64,000 bases of DNA from an uncultured Flavobacteriaceae bacterium (GCA_947494205.1 CANLUH010000023.1:1-64000); one strand, 5' to 3'; shown: positions 32,357 to 42,514, counted from the stretch's first letter. The notes: generated from the letters alone by a model not told the origin. Numbers and translations are program-made.

Positions 32357-33816
32357 TATATTTTTTTACGTAAACGCGCAACAGGGATATCTAATTGTTC
32401 TCTATATTTTGCAACTGTTCTACGAGCAATAGGGTATCCTTTTTCTTTTAAAATTTTTGCTAAAGCTTCATCTGTTAGAGGTTTCTTTTTGTTTTCCTCT
32501 TCTACAACAGTTTCAAGAATCTTTTTAATCTCACGTGTAGAAACTTCCTCTCCTTGATCATTAGTCATAGATTCAGAGAAGAACTCTTTTATTAATTTAG
32601 TACCATAAGGTGTGTCTACATACTTACTATTGGCAACTCTAGAAACAGTAGAAACATCCATTTCTATTTCGTCTGCAATATCTTTTAAAATCATAGGGCG
32701 TAACTTACGCTCATCTCCTGTTAAAAAGTACTCTTTTTGATAATGCATAATAGCACTCATAGTTACAAAAAGAGTTTGTTGTCGCTGTTTTATAGCCTCA
32801 ATAAACCATTTTGCAGCATCTAGTTTTTGTTTTATAAAGAGTACAGCATCTTTTTGCGATTTAGACTTGTCTTTAGACTCTTTGTAGCCTTTAAGCATAT
32901 TGTTATACTCTCTAGAAACATGCAATTCGGGTGCGTTTCTTCCATTAAGTGTTAACTCTAATTCACCATTAACAATTTTAATAGCAAAATCTGGAACAAC
33001 GTGTTCAACAATTCTATTGTTTCCAGAATACGACCCGCCAGGTTTTGGATTTAAACGTTCTACTTCGCGTATAGCATCTTTTAACTGCTCTTCAGTAATA
33101 TCAAACTTTTGTAATAGCTTTTTATAATGCTTTTTAGTAAACTGTTCAAACGCTTTATTAATAATATTTGATGCTAATTCTACATCGGGCGTTTGTTCTT
33201 TTCTACTTAATTGAATACTTAAGCATTCTTGTAAATTGCGTGCGCCAACACCTGCAGGATCTAATTGATGAACAATGTTTAGTACCTCTTCAATCTTCTC
33301 TTCTGTTGTATAAACGTTTTGCGTAAATGCTAAATCGTCCATAATATCACTTAGCTCTCTACGTATGTAACCACTTTCGTCTACACTACCTACTAGAAAT
33401 TCTGCTATGTCACGCTCTTCGTCATTTAAGCGATAGGTGTTTAACTGTGTTTTTAAATGTTGTGTAAAAGAGGTTCCAGAAGCATAAGGAATACTTTTTT
33501 CATCATCGTCTGCACTATAATTGTTTACACTAGTTCTATAATCGGGAATTTCATCATCACTTAAATAATCATCGATGTTAATATCTTCAGTGTTTATAGA
33601 TTCGTTATCATCAAATTCATCTTGAGTATTATCGAAATCATCATCAAATTCATTTTCTTTTTCTTCCTTTCCACTATCCAGTGCAGGATTTTCTTCAAGT
33701 TCTTGCTTTAAACGCTGCTCAAATGCTTGTGTAGGCAACTGTATCAATTTCATTAATTGAATTTGCTGCGGAGACAGTTTTTGCGATAATTTGAACTGTA
33801 AATATTGTTTAAGCAT
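32356..33816 (-). CDS. rpoN: RNA polymerase sigma-54 factor
   Basis: This 486-residue alternative sigma factor needs AAA+ activators and recognises -24/-12 promoters. The N-terminal Gln/Leu-rich activator region is clear (LSQKLSPQQIQLMKLIQLPT). A very acidic stretch follows (about residues 45-95), then the core-binding domain, the helix-turn-helix (EIEMDVSTVSRVANSKYV) and the RpoN box ARRTVAKYRE at about residues 464-473. I found no activator gene in the window. Confidence 0.96.
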   Translation of the reverse strand: MLKQYLQFKLSQKLSPQQIQLMKLIQLPTQAFEQRLKQELEENPALDSGKEEKENEFDDDFDNTQDEFDDNESINTEDINIDDYLSDDEIPDYRTSVNNYSADDDEKSIPYASGTSFTQHLKTQLNTYRLNDEERDIAEFLVGSVDESGYIRRELSDIMDDLAFTQNVYTTEEKIEEVLNIVHQLDPAGVGARNLQECLSIQLSRKEQTPDVELASNIINKAFEQFTKKHYKKLLQKFDITEEQLKDAIREVERLNPKPGGSYSGNNRIVEHVVPDFAIKIVNGELELTLNGRNAPELHVSREYNNMLKGYKESKDKSKSQKDAVLFIKQKLDAAKWFIEAIKQRQQTLFVTMSAIMHYQKEYFLTGDERKLRPMILKDIADEIEMDVSTVSRVANSKYVDTPYGTKLIKEFFSESMTNDQGEEVSTREIKKILETVVEEENKKKPLTDEALAKILKEKGYPIARRTVAKYREQLDIPVARLRKKI

Positions 33817-33848
33817 AGTACTTTTTAAGGGTTTTTATAAAAATAAAA

Positions 33849-33886
33849 AAACAATCTAAATAATAGTGTATAAATAGATTGTTTTT
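33849..33886 (-). terminator. Terminator after asnS
   Basis: The stem AACAATCTA/TAGATTGTT with an 18-nt loop is followed on the minus strand by a run of T. It separates asnS from rpoN. Confidence 0.75.
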
Positions 33887-33928
33887 AGCAATTATGTTGA
33901 CATTTTAATGTCTATACTTTTATATTAA

Positions 33929-35359
33929 TTAGAACTCAGCGTTCTGTGGTGTTCTTGGGTAAGGTATTACATCACGAATGTTACTCATACCTGTAGCAAA
34001 CATAACCAAACGCTCGAAACCTAATCCAAATCCAGAATGTACAGCTGTACCATACTTACGTAAATCTAAATACCACCAAAGTTCTTCTTCTGGAATATCT
34101 AAAACAGCCATTTTTTCTTTTAGAACCTCTAAACGTTCTTCACGTTGTGATCCTCCAACAATTTCTCCAATACCTGGGAATAAAATATCCATGGCACGTA
34201 CTGTTTTTCCGTCTTCATTTAAGCGCATGTAAAAGGCTTTAATGTTTGCTGGGTAATCAAATAAAATTACAGGACATTTAAAGTGTTTTTCAACTAAAAA
34301 ACGTTCGTGTTCCGATTGTAAATCGGCACCCCATTCGTTAATTAAATAGTTGAATTTCTTCTTCTTATTTGGCTTACTGTTTCTTAAAATGTCTATAGCT
34401 TCAGTATAACTTACACGTTTAAAGTTATTCTCTGTAACAAATTTTAGTTTTTCAATTAAACTTAATTCACTACGTTGTGCTTGTGGTTTTGTTTTTTCTT
34501 CGTCTGTTAAACGCTTATCTAAAAACGCTAAATCGTCCATGTTATGTTCTAAAACATAAGAGATAACCGATTTCATAAAGTCTTCTGCTAAGTCCATGTT
34601 TCCAGCTAAGTCCATAAAAGCAACTTCTGGTTCAATCATCCAAAATTCAGATAAGTGACGAGAAGTGTTAGAATTTTCTGCTCTAAACGTTGGTCCAAAA
34701 GTATAAACTTTACCTAAAGACATCGCATAAGTCTCAGCTTCTAACTGTCCAGATACTGTTAGGTTTGTATCTTTTCCAAAGAAGTTTTGCGAGTGGTCTA
34801 TCTCTCCAGTTTCTGTTAATGGCGGATTCTTTTGATCTAATGTGCTTACACGAAACATTTCTCCTGCACCTTCAGCATCACTTCCCGTTATTATTGGCGT
34901 GTGCATGTAATAAAACCCATTCTCATTAAAATACTTATGTATTGCGAATGATAATGAAGAACGTAAACGCATAACTGCACTAAACGTATTGGTTCTAGTT
35001 CTTAAATGCGCATTGTCTCTTAAAAACTCAAAAGAGTGTTTTTTAGGTTGAATTGGGTAGCTATCTGCATCAGAATCTCCTAATATTTCAATTGAAGTTA
35101 CAGCAATTTCTACATTTTGCCCTTGTCCTTGACTTTCAATTAAATCTCCTTTTATGTGTACTGCTGCTCCTGTAGTAATACGTTTTAATAAGGTTTCGTC
35201 TGTATTTTCAAAATCAACAACACACTGTATATTATTAATAGTAGATCCATCATTTAAAGCAATAAAACGATTAGCTCTAAAGGTTCTTACCCATCCTTTA
35301 ACTTCTACTTCTTGTAGCGTTGTCTGTTTTAATAATTGTGCAACTGTGCTCGATGTCAT
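33929..35359 (-). CDS. asnS: Asparaginyl-tRNA synthetase
   Basis: This class II aminoacyl-tRNA synthetase charges tRNA-Asn. It has an N-terminal OB-fold anticodon-binding domain (VEVKGWVRTFRANRFIALND), motif 2 (FRAENSNTSRHLSEFWMIEP) and motif 3 (GFGLGFERLVMFATG) near the C-terminus. The length of 476 residues and the insert are usual for the bacterial enzyme. Confidence 0.97.
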   Translation of the reverse strand: MTSSTVAQLLKQTTLQEVEVKGWVRTFRANRFIALNDGSTINNIQCVVDFENTDETLLKRITTGAAVHIKGDLIESQGQGQNVEIAVTSIEILGDSDADSYPIQPKKHSFEFLRDNAHLRTRTNTFSAVMRLRSSLSFAIHKYFNENGFYYMHTPIITGSDAEGAGEMFRVSTLDQKNPPLTETGEIDHSQNFFGKDTNLTVSGQLEAETYAMSLGKVYTFGPTFRAENSNTSRHLSEFWMIEPEVAFMDLAGNMDLAEDFMKSVISYVLEHNMDDLAFLDKRLTDEEKTKPQAQRSELSLIEKLKFVTENNFKRVSYTEAIDILRNSKPNKKKKFNYLINEWGADLQSEHERFLVEKHFKCPVILFDYPANIKAFYMRLNEDGKTVRAMDILFPGIGEIVGGSQREERLEVLKEKMAVLDIPEEELWWYLDLRKYGTAVHSGFGLGFERLVMFATGMSNIRDVIPYPRTPQNAEF

Positions 35360-35381
35360 TTTTTCTAAATTATTTTAAATA

Positions 35382-35389
35382 CAAATGTA
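35382..35389 (-). promoter_or_regulatory. -7 box of the asnS promoter
   Basis: TACATTTG on the minus strand matches TAnnTTTG and would start transcription about 18 nt before the ATG. No TTG is evident at -33. Confidence 0.5.
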
Positions 35390-35403
35390 ATTTTTTATTA
35401 TAA

Positions 35404-37815
35404 TTATTCCGCGTTTTCCGACTTGCTTTCCGCGTCGCTTTCTTCTGGAATAATATTTATTGAAGGTTTTTTTAGTGTTTCCTTGTTTGCAATACTCTTT
35501 TCTAATGAAAGTAGAAGGGAAGGTAACAGTAGCAAATTAGATAGCATTGCAAATAATAATGTTGCAGATACTAAAGCACCTAAGGCTACGGTTCCGCCAA
35601 AGCTTGAAATGGTAAATACTGAAAAGCCAAAGAATAAAACAATAGAAGTATAAAACATACTTACTCCTGTTTCTTTTAATGCGGCATATACAGATTTTTT
35701 AATCTTCCAGTTATTAGCCTGTAATTCTTGCCTGTATTTTGCTAAAAAGTGAATCGTATCATCCACAGAAATACCAAAGGCTATACTAAATACTAATATA
35801 GTTGAAGGTTTTATAGGAACACCCAAATACCCCATTAGTCCTGCGGTTACTACTAATGGTAATAAATTAGGGATTAAAGAGACTATAATCATTCTAAAAG
35901 AACGGAACATATAGGCCATAAATAGCGATATTAATAATATGGCTAATGATAATGAAATGGCTAAATTTTTAACCAAGTAAGTGGTTCCTTTTTGAAACAC
36001 TAAGGCCTTCCCCGTCATGGTAACGTTATAACGTTCCTTAGGAAATACTTTATCTATTTTATTAACAAGGTCTTCTTGTATACGCTCCATTTTATCGGTG
36101 CCAATATCCTTCATAAAAGTAGTAATACGCGCATATTGTCCTGTGCTATCTACAAAATTATTTAGCATATTAATATCTCCCGAAGCTGAGTTTTTAATGT
36201 AAGCAGAAAGGAATAAATTTTCCTGTGATGTTGGTAATTGATAGTATTTAGGATTACCTTTAGAATATGCTTGTTTGGAATATTTAACTAAGCTAACAAC
36301 AGAAATGGGTTTAGATAACTCTGGTGTTTCTATAATTAAATCTTCTAGTTCATTCATGCGCTTAAGCGTCGCTAATTTCATAACGCCCTTTTTACGCTTG
36401 GTATCTACCATGATTTCTAATGGCATAATACCGTTAAATTCTTCTTCGAAGAAACGAATGTCTTGAAAAAATTCAGCCTTCTTTGGCATATCTTCTATAA
36501 GACTACCTGAAATTTTAATCTTATAAATACCAATAATGCAGACTACTAATAGGATTAAAGATGTAAGATATATTGCTATTCTCTTTTCCTTTACCATACG
36601 CTCCATCCAGTTCACAAAACCACCAATCCATTTTTTGTTTAAATGTTCTAAGTGACGATCTTTTGGATAAGGCAAAAATGTATATATCGTTGGAATAATA
36701 AGGATACAAAGGATGAATATAGCAAGTATACTAAGTGAGGCTACTACACCAAACTCCTTTAATAACTTACTTTCTGTTATTATAAATGTAGCAAAACCAG
36801 AGGCTGTAGTAACATTAGTCATTAATGTAGCATTACCAATTTTTGTAATTACACGTTGTAACGATTTTACTTTATTACCATGCAATTTTACTTCATGCTG
36901 GTATTTGTTAATTAGAAAAATACAGTTGGGTATACCAATAACAATAATTAAAGGTGGTATTAAAGCTGTTAGTACTGTGATTTCATATTTAAGAAGACCA
37001 AGTATTCCTAATGTCCACATCACACCAATACAGACTACTATAAGTGAAATAAAAGTAGCGCGGAAGGATCTAAAAAATAAGAAGAATATTAATGAAGTAA
37101 CTAGTAATGCTGCGATTACAAATAATCCTATTTCATCAACAATATTTTGCGAATTAAGTGTTCGTATGTACGGCATGCCCGATACACGAACATCCATGTT
37201 GTATTGGTCTTCGAAAGCTTGAACTTCCTTTATTAGCGTATTCATTACAAAATCCTTACGCTCTGGTTTATTTATAATATCCTTTTTTAAATAAAGCGCA
37301 GTACGAATGGTTTTCGTTTTTGTATTAAATAAGAAGTTATCGTAAAAAGGATACTTTTTAAATAATTCTTCTTGAAGTGTTTCAATCTCAGCTAAAGAAG
37401 TAATAGAATCTTTTATAAAAGGTTCTAATTCAAACTTCTCTTCTTTAGTATTTTTAATTAGTTTTTGTAAATCTTTTATAGAGACTACAGTTTCTACTTC
37501 TTCTTGATTTCTAAAGGTGTCAGATAGTTTATTCCAAGCATTTAGTTTTTCAACAGAAAACAGTGTAGAATCTTTTATGCCAAGTACAATAAGATTGCCT
37601 TCTTCTCCAAAAATATCTAAAAACTTATTGTACTCTTGGTTTACTTCGTGATCATCTGGTAATAGATTTGCTTCGGTGTAAGTAAAACGCATGTATTTCC
37701 ATTGCGTACTAAATAAAAGAGTCGCAATAATAACACCTAATAAAATAATAATTTTATTACGCAAGATAAGTCTTGCTACAATGTCCCAAAATTGAGTTTT
37801 TTTAAGTTTTGACAT
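35404..37815 (-). CDS. MMPL/RND-family exporter (hydrophobe/SSD type)
   Basis: This is an 803-residue inner-membrane transporter with two repeats, each with one helix, a periplasmic loop of about 170-200 residues and five helices. Motifs include GIPNCIFLINKYQHE in repeat 1 and FGISVDDTIHFLAKYRQE in repeat 2, the latter carrying the DD pair typical of MMPL proteins. I chose the ATG at 37815 (MSKLKKTQFWDIVARLILRN) over 37830. The acidic C-terminal tail (EESDAESKSENAE) is unusual. Cargo unknown; family members move lipids or hopanoids. Confidence 0.88.
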   Translation of the reverse strand: MSKLKKTQFWDIVARLILRNKIIILLGVIIATLLFSTQWKYMRFTYTEANLLPDDHEVNQEYNKFLDIFGEEGNLIVLGIKDSTLFSVEKLNAWNKLSDTFRNQEEVETVVSIKDLQKLIKNTKEEKFELEPFIKDSITSLAEIETLQEELFKKYPFYDNFLFNTKTKTIRTALYLKKDIINKPERKDFVMNTLIKEVQAFEDQYNMDVRVSGMPYIRTLNSQNIVDEIGLFVIAALLVTSLIFFLFFRSFRATFISLIVVCIGVMWTLGILGLLKYEITVLTALIPPLIIVIGIPNCIFLINKYQHEVKLHGNKVKSLQRVITKIGNATLMTNVTTASGFATFIITESKLLKEFGVVASLSILAIFILCILIIPTIYTFLPYPKDRHLEHLNKKWIGGFVNWMERMVKEKRIAIYLTSLILLVVCIIGIYKIKISGSLIEDMPKKAEFFQDIRFFEEEFNGIMPLEIMVDTKRKKGVMKLATLKRMNELEDLIIETPELSKPISVVSLVKYSKQAYSKGNPKYYQLPTSQENLFLSAYIKNSASGDINMLNNFVDSTGQYARITTFMKDIGTDKMERIQEDLVNKIDKVFPKERYNVTMTGKALVFQKGTTYLVKNLAISLSLAILLISLFMAYMFRSFRMIIVSLIPNLLPLVVTAGLMGYLGVPIKPSTILVFSIAFGISVDDTIHFLAKYRQELQANNWKIKKSVYAALKETGVSMFYTSIVLFFGFSVFTISSFGGTVALGALVSATLLFAMLSNLLLLPSLLLSLEKSIANKETLKKPSINIIPEESDAESKSENAE

Positions 37816-37864
37816 AGACCTTACAAACAAGCCGCAAAGGTATGGAAAACAGATAGATTTACTA

Positions 37865-37890
37865 TGAACTCACTTAAACTTTTTGAGTTT
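37865..37890. repeat. Copy of the GAACTC-TTTAAACTTTTT repeat end
   Basis: This segment matches 30941-30966 with three mismatches in 26 bases. It lies between the MMPL gene and the DUF5686-like gene. No second arm is seen here. Confidence 0.4.
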
Positions 37891-37905
37891 ATACGGAAAA
37901 TGAAA

Positions 37906-39177
37906 TTATAATGTAATATTAAAGGTGAATTTAAAGGCAATATTATCTTCTGTTCGTGGTAAATGGTAGGCGCCATATCTGTAAGATAAGCTTAGACCAA
38001 AACCGAGTAAGAGTTTATTAATTTCGAAACCAGACTCTGTATACCCTTTATTAAGGGTTTCGAATGTTACATTTTGATGTCTATTAATATTATCCATGTT
38101 TCCAATAGCAAATCTAGAAATAAGTACTAATTGTGGATTGAAATTTTTAGAAATATGGAAAGGTTTTAAGTAATGCTTAAAGATTAAAGTTGCAAAACGA
38201 TCGGAAAAAAACTCATTAAAATACATGGTTTCGAAACTGTTTATTCCGGCAACAGAAAAACGCTGTAAAATGGTTTCTTTAGTAATATTGTTTGGGTAGG
38301 CGTGGTATAAATGTGTTAATGGTGCATCGCCTTGTGCTAAACCTGCAGAAAAAGTTGTTATAGAAAACGATTCTTTACTATGCGATGCTTTATAAATTGT
38401 TCTAAAATCTAATTTTGAAAAATTAAAATCTGCATTAAAAATATCTTTGAAACTTTTTGTGTATTGTAATGTAAACTTAGGATAGCCTTCTTTTACAATT
38501 TTGGTATTAGTATCTGTCGTTTCGTATTCATCATTAGGACTCCATTGTAATCCTATTTTTGCAGTTGTGGTTTCGAAAGCACCAAACGACTCTCCATCTA
38601 AAATATAGTTATAATCGTAAGTTGGACGAATGTTACTTATTGCTATTTCTACTTCCGATAATAGTTTAGGATTAATTTCATGCTCTAAAGATATTTTAGA
38701 GGTAATATGCTTATGAAATAAGTCGATATTTAATAAACGAGGTTCGAAAAAAGAGAAGAAGCGCTTATCTGTTAAAAACTTAGAGCTTCCCGTTTCTTGT
38801 AAATCGTCTGTATATGCTATATTTAGCCACGTTTTTGTTTCTGGTGCTATTCTAAATCCTCCACCAATACTGTATTTAATTTTTTTGTCTACAAAACCAT
38901 AAACAACATAACTGTTTATTTTATATCTCTCCGAAAATCCATCATTAGTAACACCACCTAAACCCGTTCTAAATCCTTCATATTGATTGAATTTTACTAA
39001 ATACCTTAAATCGAAATTTAAAATTTTAGTAGGGAAGTAGCCATTACCTAATTGCTTTACAAAATCATTTTTTTTAATAGAATCTTTTGTAGTTGTACTA
39101 TCTGTTTGAACTTGCGCCTTAGCAGAAAGCACAATTACAAATAGTAATAAGAAGACAAGACCTTCACGTTTAGTCAT
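37906..39177 (-). CDS. DUF5686-like outer-membrane barrel
   Basis: This 423-residue exported protein has a signal peptide ending in AKAQ. The whole length looks like the C-terminal barrel half of DUF5686 proteins (DLRYLVKFNQYEGFRTGLGG, FETLNKGYTESGFEINKLL, SYRYGAYHLPRTEDNIAFKF). Full-length DUF5686 proteins are about 800 residues with an N-terminal carboxypeptidase-regulatory-like domain, which is missing here. No frameshift is visible, so this is either a short family member or an old truncation. Confidence 0.7.
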   Translation of the reverse strand: MTKREGLVFLLLFVIVLSAKAQVQTDSTTTKDSIKKNDFVKQLGNGYFPTKILNFDLRYLVKFNQYEGFRTGLGGVTNDGFSERYKINSYVVYGFVDKKIKYSIGGGFRIAPETKTWLNIAYTDDLQETGSSKFLTDKRFFSFFEPRLLNIDLFHKHITSKISLEHEINPKLLSEVEIAISNIRPTYDYNYILDGESFGAFETTTAKIGLQWSPNDEYETTDTNTKIVKEGYPKFTLQYTKSFKDIFNADFNFSKLDFRTIYKASHSKESFSITTFSAGLAQGDAPLTHLYHAYPNNITKETILQRFSVAGINSFETMYFNEFFSDRFATLIFKHYLKPFHISKNFNPQLVLISRFAIGNMDNINRHQNVTFETLNKGYTESGFEINKLLLGFGLSLSYRYGAYHLPRTEDNIAFKFTFNITL

Positions 39178-39182
39178 ATAAA

Positions 39183-39923
39183 TTAGTCTAATAGCGATTT
39201 AATAGATTGCGTTAAAACAGATTCTATATTTGTTCTGTAACCTAATTCTTTAAGTACAATCTCTCCTTTTTGGTTAATTACAATACTTGTAGGATAACTT
39301 TGTACACCATACATTGTAATGACATCATTTGCGTTAGGGGCTATTTTATAATCAAATTTATGTGTTTCTAAAAATTGCTCTATTAATTGTTTTGTATTAA
39401 AAGTTATAGCAATAAATACTACAGGTTTTTCTTTAAATGTTTCAACAACAGTATTTAAACTAGGCATTTCCATAACACAAGGTGCGCATTTTGTAAACCA
39501 AAAATTAAGGACTACTACTTTTCCTTTTAAGTCCGACAGTTTAGTCGTATTGCCTTGCATGTCACTTACAATAAAGTCTAATGCTTTTTCTCCTACTTCA
39601 AAATAAGCTTCGGGATTCTTTTCTATTTGTGTTGAAATAGTACTTGTTTTTTTAAACACAATAGATTTTAATTTCCCTTTTTTGTCTGCATAAAACAGGG
39701 GCGAATAGCTAGGATTAGCCATTAATTCCATTTGCGATTTTGGAAGTATTTTTCCCTGTTCGGAGAATAACAATACATCTGGTGTAACCATAATTTGCAT
39801 TGTTTTCACTTCTTCATTAGATAATAAGTGTTGCCCTTCTGGAATAAACTTATAATCTTGAGCATTACAAATAGTTATTTGTAGTGCAGCTAGGAGAAAT
39901 ATAAAAAGTTTAAAAAATTGCAT
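39183..39923 (-). CDS. TlpA-family thioredoxin-like protein
   Basis: The protein has 246 residues with a signal peptide (ending in CNAQ), an N-terminal extension of about 100 residues and a thioredoxin fold. The active site is CAPC in WFTKCAPCVMEMPS, and the cis-Pro lies in VQSYPTSIVIN. The usual WC-x-x-C has Lys before the first Cys (TKC). It should act in the periplasm as a thiol-disulfide reductant. It lies 5 nt upstream of the DUF5686-like gene, so the two are cotranscribed. Confidence 0.87.
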   Translation of the reverse strand: MQFFKLFIFLLAALQITICNAQDYKFIPEGQHLLSNEEVKTMQIMVTPDVLLFSEQGKILPKSQMELMANPSYSPLFYADKKGKLKSIVFKKTSTISTQIEKNPEAYFEVGEKALDFIVSDMQGNTTKLSDLKGKVVVLNFWFTKCAPCVMEMPSLNTVVETFKEKPVVFIAITFNTKQLIEQFLETHKFDYKIAPNANDVITMYGVQSYPTSIVINQKGEIVLKELGYRTNIESVLTQSIKSLLD

Positions 39924-39962
39924 ATAGTTTTATCTTCTCCAAATGTATTAAAATAGGTGCTA

Positions 39963-39989
39963 AAAAAAGCGACAATTATGTCGCTTTTA
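39963..39989 (-). terminator. Terminator after frr
   Basis: The stem AAAAGCGACA/TGTCGCTTTT is followed by a T run on the minus strand, 5 nt past the frr stop codon. Confidence 0.85.
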
Positions 39990-39993
39990 ACTT

Positions 39994-40551
39994 TTATACT
40001 GTCATTATCTCTTTTTCTTTGTTTGCTAGAACATCGTCTATTTTCTTTACATAAGTGTCTGTAAGATTTTGAACATCTTGTTCTGCATTTTTCTGTAAGT
40101 CTTCCGAAGCGTCTTCGGTTTTCTTAATATCGTTATTCGCTTCTTTTCTAGCGTTTCTTATACCAACTTTTGCATGTTCTGCTTCTGCCTTAGCTTGTTT
40201 TGCTAATTCTCGTCTGCGTTCTTCAGTTAATGCAGGTACATTTATAATTATAGTTTCTCCATTATTCATAGGATTGAAACCTAGATTCGCATAAGCAATA
40301 CCGCGTTCTATTTCTTGAAGCATATTTTTTTCCCATGGCTGTACTGTAATCGTTCTACCATCTGGTGTGTTTACATTAGCAACTTGACTTAATGGCGTTT
40401 GCGAACCATAATAATCTACCATAACACTCCCTAACATTGCAGGAGTCGCTTTACCAGCACGGATGTTTAAAAATTGCTTTTCTAAATGCTTTATAGCATT
40501 ATCCATTGCTTCTTTAGCTGAGTCTATTATAAAAGTTATGTTTTCGTTCAT
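39994..40551 (-). CDS. frr: Ribosome recycling factor
   Basis: This 185-residue factor splits post-termination ribosomes with EF-G. Family landmarks are LNIRAGKATPAML, the DGRTITVQPWEK motif and the long helices ending in EEDIQKLTD-like QNLTDTYVKKIDDVL. It lies downstream of pyrH, the usual order. Confidence 0.96.
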   Translation of the reverse strand: MNENITFIIDSAKEAMDNAIKHLEKQFLNIRAGKATPAMLGSVMVDYYGSQTPLSQVANVNTPDGRTITVQPWEKNMLQEIERGIAYANLGFNPMNNGETIIINVPALTEERRRELAKQAKAEAEHAKVGIRNARKEANNDIKKTEDASEDLQKNAEQDVQNLTDTYVKKIDDVLANKEKEIMTV

Positions 40552-40649
40552 TACTAAGTATTTTATTTATTAAGAGCTTAATCCAAAAACTAAGCCAAAA
40601 ATTTATATGCTATTTTATTTTTTAATTGTAAGTATAAAAATACAATTTA

Positions 40650-41357
40650 TTATAAACTAACTTGAGTTCCAATATTTTCTCCAGAAACTACTTTCATAAG
40701 ATTACCTCTTGTGTTCATATCGAATACAATAATTGGCAATTCATTTTCTTGACTTAAAGTAAAGGCTGTTGTATCCATCACTTTTAAACCTTGACGCAAT
40801 ACATCGTCAAAAGTTATATGATCGAATTTTATAGCTTTGCTATCTTTTTCTGGATCGGTATTGTAAATACCGTCTACACGTGTTCCTTTTAAAATAACAT
40901 CGGCTTCAATTTCTATAGCTCTAAGTACAGCTGCCGAATCTGTTGTAAAGTATGGGTTTCCTGTACCTCCTCCAAAAATAACAACACGCCCTTTTCTTAA
41001 GTGACTCATTGCTTTTCTACGAATAAATGGTTCTGCTACTTCATTAATTTTTATAGCAGTTTGCAAACGTGTTTTTACACCAGTATCTTCTAAAGCATTT
41101 TGTAATGCTAGACCATTAATAACAGTAGCTAACATTCCCATATGGTCACCTTGTACGCGATCCATACCATTCATTGCTCCTGCAACACCTCTAAAGATAT
41201 TTCCGCCACCTATAACTATGGCAACTTCTATACCTTTATCTGTTACGGCTTTAATGTCTTCTGCATATTCGGCTAAACGTTCTGGGTCTATACCATATTG
41301 ACGATTTCCCATTAAGGCTTCGCCCGATAATTTTAAGAGTATTCTTTTGTATTGCAC
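40650..41357 (-). CDS. pyrH: UMP kinase
   Basis: This 235-residue amino-acid-kinase-fold enzyme phosphorylates UMP to UDP. It shows the [11 protein letters not shown] start, the GGGNIFRG glycine loop, the [14 protein letters not shown] helix and the [11 protein letters not shown] nucleotide site. A small hairpin (41378-41395) and a -7 box lie upstream. Confidence 0.97.
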   Translation of the reverse strand: MQYKRILLKLSGEALMGNRQYGIDPERLAEYAEDIKAVTDKGIEVAIVIGGGNIFRGVAGAMNGMDRVQGDHMGMLATVINGLALQNALEDTGVKTRLQTAIKINEVAEPFIRRKAMSHLRKGRVVIFGGGTGNPYFTTDSAAVLRAIEIEADVILKGTRVDGIYNTDPEKDSKAIKFDHITFDDVLRQGLKVMDTTAFTLSQENELPIIVFDMNTRGNLMKVVSGENIGTQVSL

Positions 41358-41377
41358 AGTGTATTATTTGAGTGTGA

Positions 41378-41414
41378 TTTTCGCTTTGGCGAAAATAAAG
41401 GTTTGGCAAATATA
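41378..41414 (-). promoter_or_regulatory. pyrH promoter -7 box and leader hairpin
   Basis: The -7 box TATATTTG lies at 41407-41414 (minus strand). A leader hairpin TTTTCGC-CAAA-GCGAAAA follows at 41378-41395, between the start of transcription and the ATG at 41357. The -33 element is not clear. Confidence 0.5.
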
Positions 41415-41453
41415 ATCAATATAGCGGATTGTTAAAAAAAGAATTTATAGTAT

Positions 41454-41493
41454 AAAAAAACCACTAGCTCTAAAATAGAGTAGTGGTTTTTTT
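41454..41493. terminator. Terminator of the tsf operon
   Basis: The stem AAAAAACCACTA/TAGTGGTTTTTT encloses CTCTAAAATAGAG, which pairs further. It lies past the tsf stop codon on the minus strand. Confidence 0.88.
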
Positions 41494-41536
41494 ATTATTT
41501 ATATTTCCGTTTTCGCAGAAATAATAAGTTTATGTC

Positions 41537-42490
41537 CTATCCTAAAGATACACGTTTAAATGCAGTAACATCTACATTATTAGAAGAAACATATTCTGCA
41601 ACAGTTTTCTTCTCGTCTTTAATAAACTTCTGGTCTAATAAACATTGTTCTTGGTCTAATGTCGTATTATCAGAGATAAAACGCTCCATTTTTCCAGGTA
41701 AAATTTTATCCCAGATTTGTTCTGGCTTACCTTGTGCTTTTAATTCTGCTTTAGCATCTTCTTCTGCTTGAGCCAACACTTCTGGAGTTAATTGCGCCAT
41801 AGAGATGTATTGAGGTACATTTTTAAGTGTTTTACCTAAACGTCCTAATTCAATATTATCTTTTTCTATAACTGCAATTCTAGCTTCTGTTTCTGCTGCA
41901 ACATATGCTGGATCAAAACCTTTGTATGATAAAGATGTTGCTCCCATAGATGCAACTTGCATAGCGATATCTTTAGCAACTGTAGTTTCTTCTTGAGATA
42001 AACCTACTAATGCTCCAATTTTGTTAATGTGTACATAAGAACCAACGTAAGCTGCTTCTAATTTTTCGAAAGCATTGATTTCTAATTTTTCACCGATAAC
42101 ACCAGTTTGCTCAACTAATTTTTCAGAAACAGTCATACCTCCAAAATCTGAAGCTAAGAAATCTTCTTTGTTGTCAAAGTTGATTGCTTTTTCTGCTAAT
42201 TGGTTAGCTAATGCTAAAAAGTTTTCGTTTTTACCAACGAAATCTGTTTCACATCCTAATACAATAGCAACACCTACAGTATTGTTATCGTTAATTTTTA
42301 TTGCTGCTGCACCTTCGCTAGAGTCACGGTCGGCTCTTTTTTCTGCTACTTTTTGTCCTTTTTTACGAAGAACGTCAATAGCCTTGTCAAAATCTCCTTC
42401 TGCTTCTACTAATGCTTTTTTGCAGTCCATCATTCCTGCACCTGTAGCTTTTCTTAATTTGTTTACTTCTGCTGCGGTTACTTTTACCAT
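41537..42490 (-). CDS. tsf: Elongation factor Ts
   Basis: This 317-residue nucleotide exchange factor for EF-Tu has the N-terminal UBA-like domain (VNKLRKATGAGMMDCKKAL) and the core motif ETDFVGKNENF. The coiled-coil and C-terminal parts are complete. It is longer than the E. coli protein (283), which fits other Bacteroidota. It is separated from rpsB by a hairpin. Confidence 0.97.
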   Translation of the reverse strand: MVKVTAAEVNKLRKATGAGMMDCKKALVEAEGDFDKAIDVLRKKGQKVAEKRADRDSSEGAAAIKINDNNTVGVAIVLGCETDFVGKNENFLALANQLAEKAINFDNKEDFLASDFGGMTVSEKLVEQTGVIGEKLEINAFEKLEAAYVGSYVHINKIGALVGLSQEETTVAKDIAMQVASMGATSLSYKGFDPAYVAAETEARIAVIEKDNIELGRLGKTLKNVPQYISMAQLTPEVLAQAEEDAKAELKAQGKPEQIWDKILPGKMERFISDNTTLDQEQCLLDQKFIKDEKKTVAEYVSSNNVDVTAFKRVSLG

Positions 42491-42514
42491 AACTTTGTAT
42501 GCTTTATAATTTGA

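Noticed and set aside
36713-37222. 169-codon plus-strand frame opposite the MMPL transporter
   Set aside because: It is antisense to a well-supported membrane protein; such hydrophobic shadow frames are expected in AT-rich membrane genes.
42075-42509. 144-codon plus-strand frame opposite tsf
   Set aside because: EF-Ts is certain on the other strand, and the frame has no promoter, start context or known domain.
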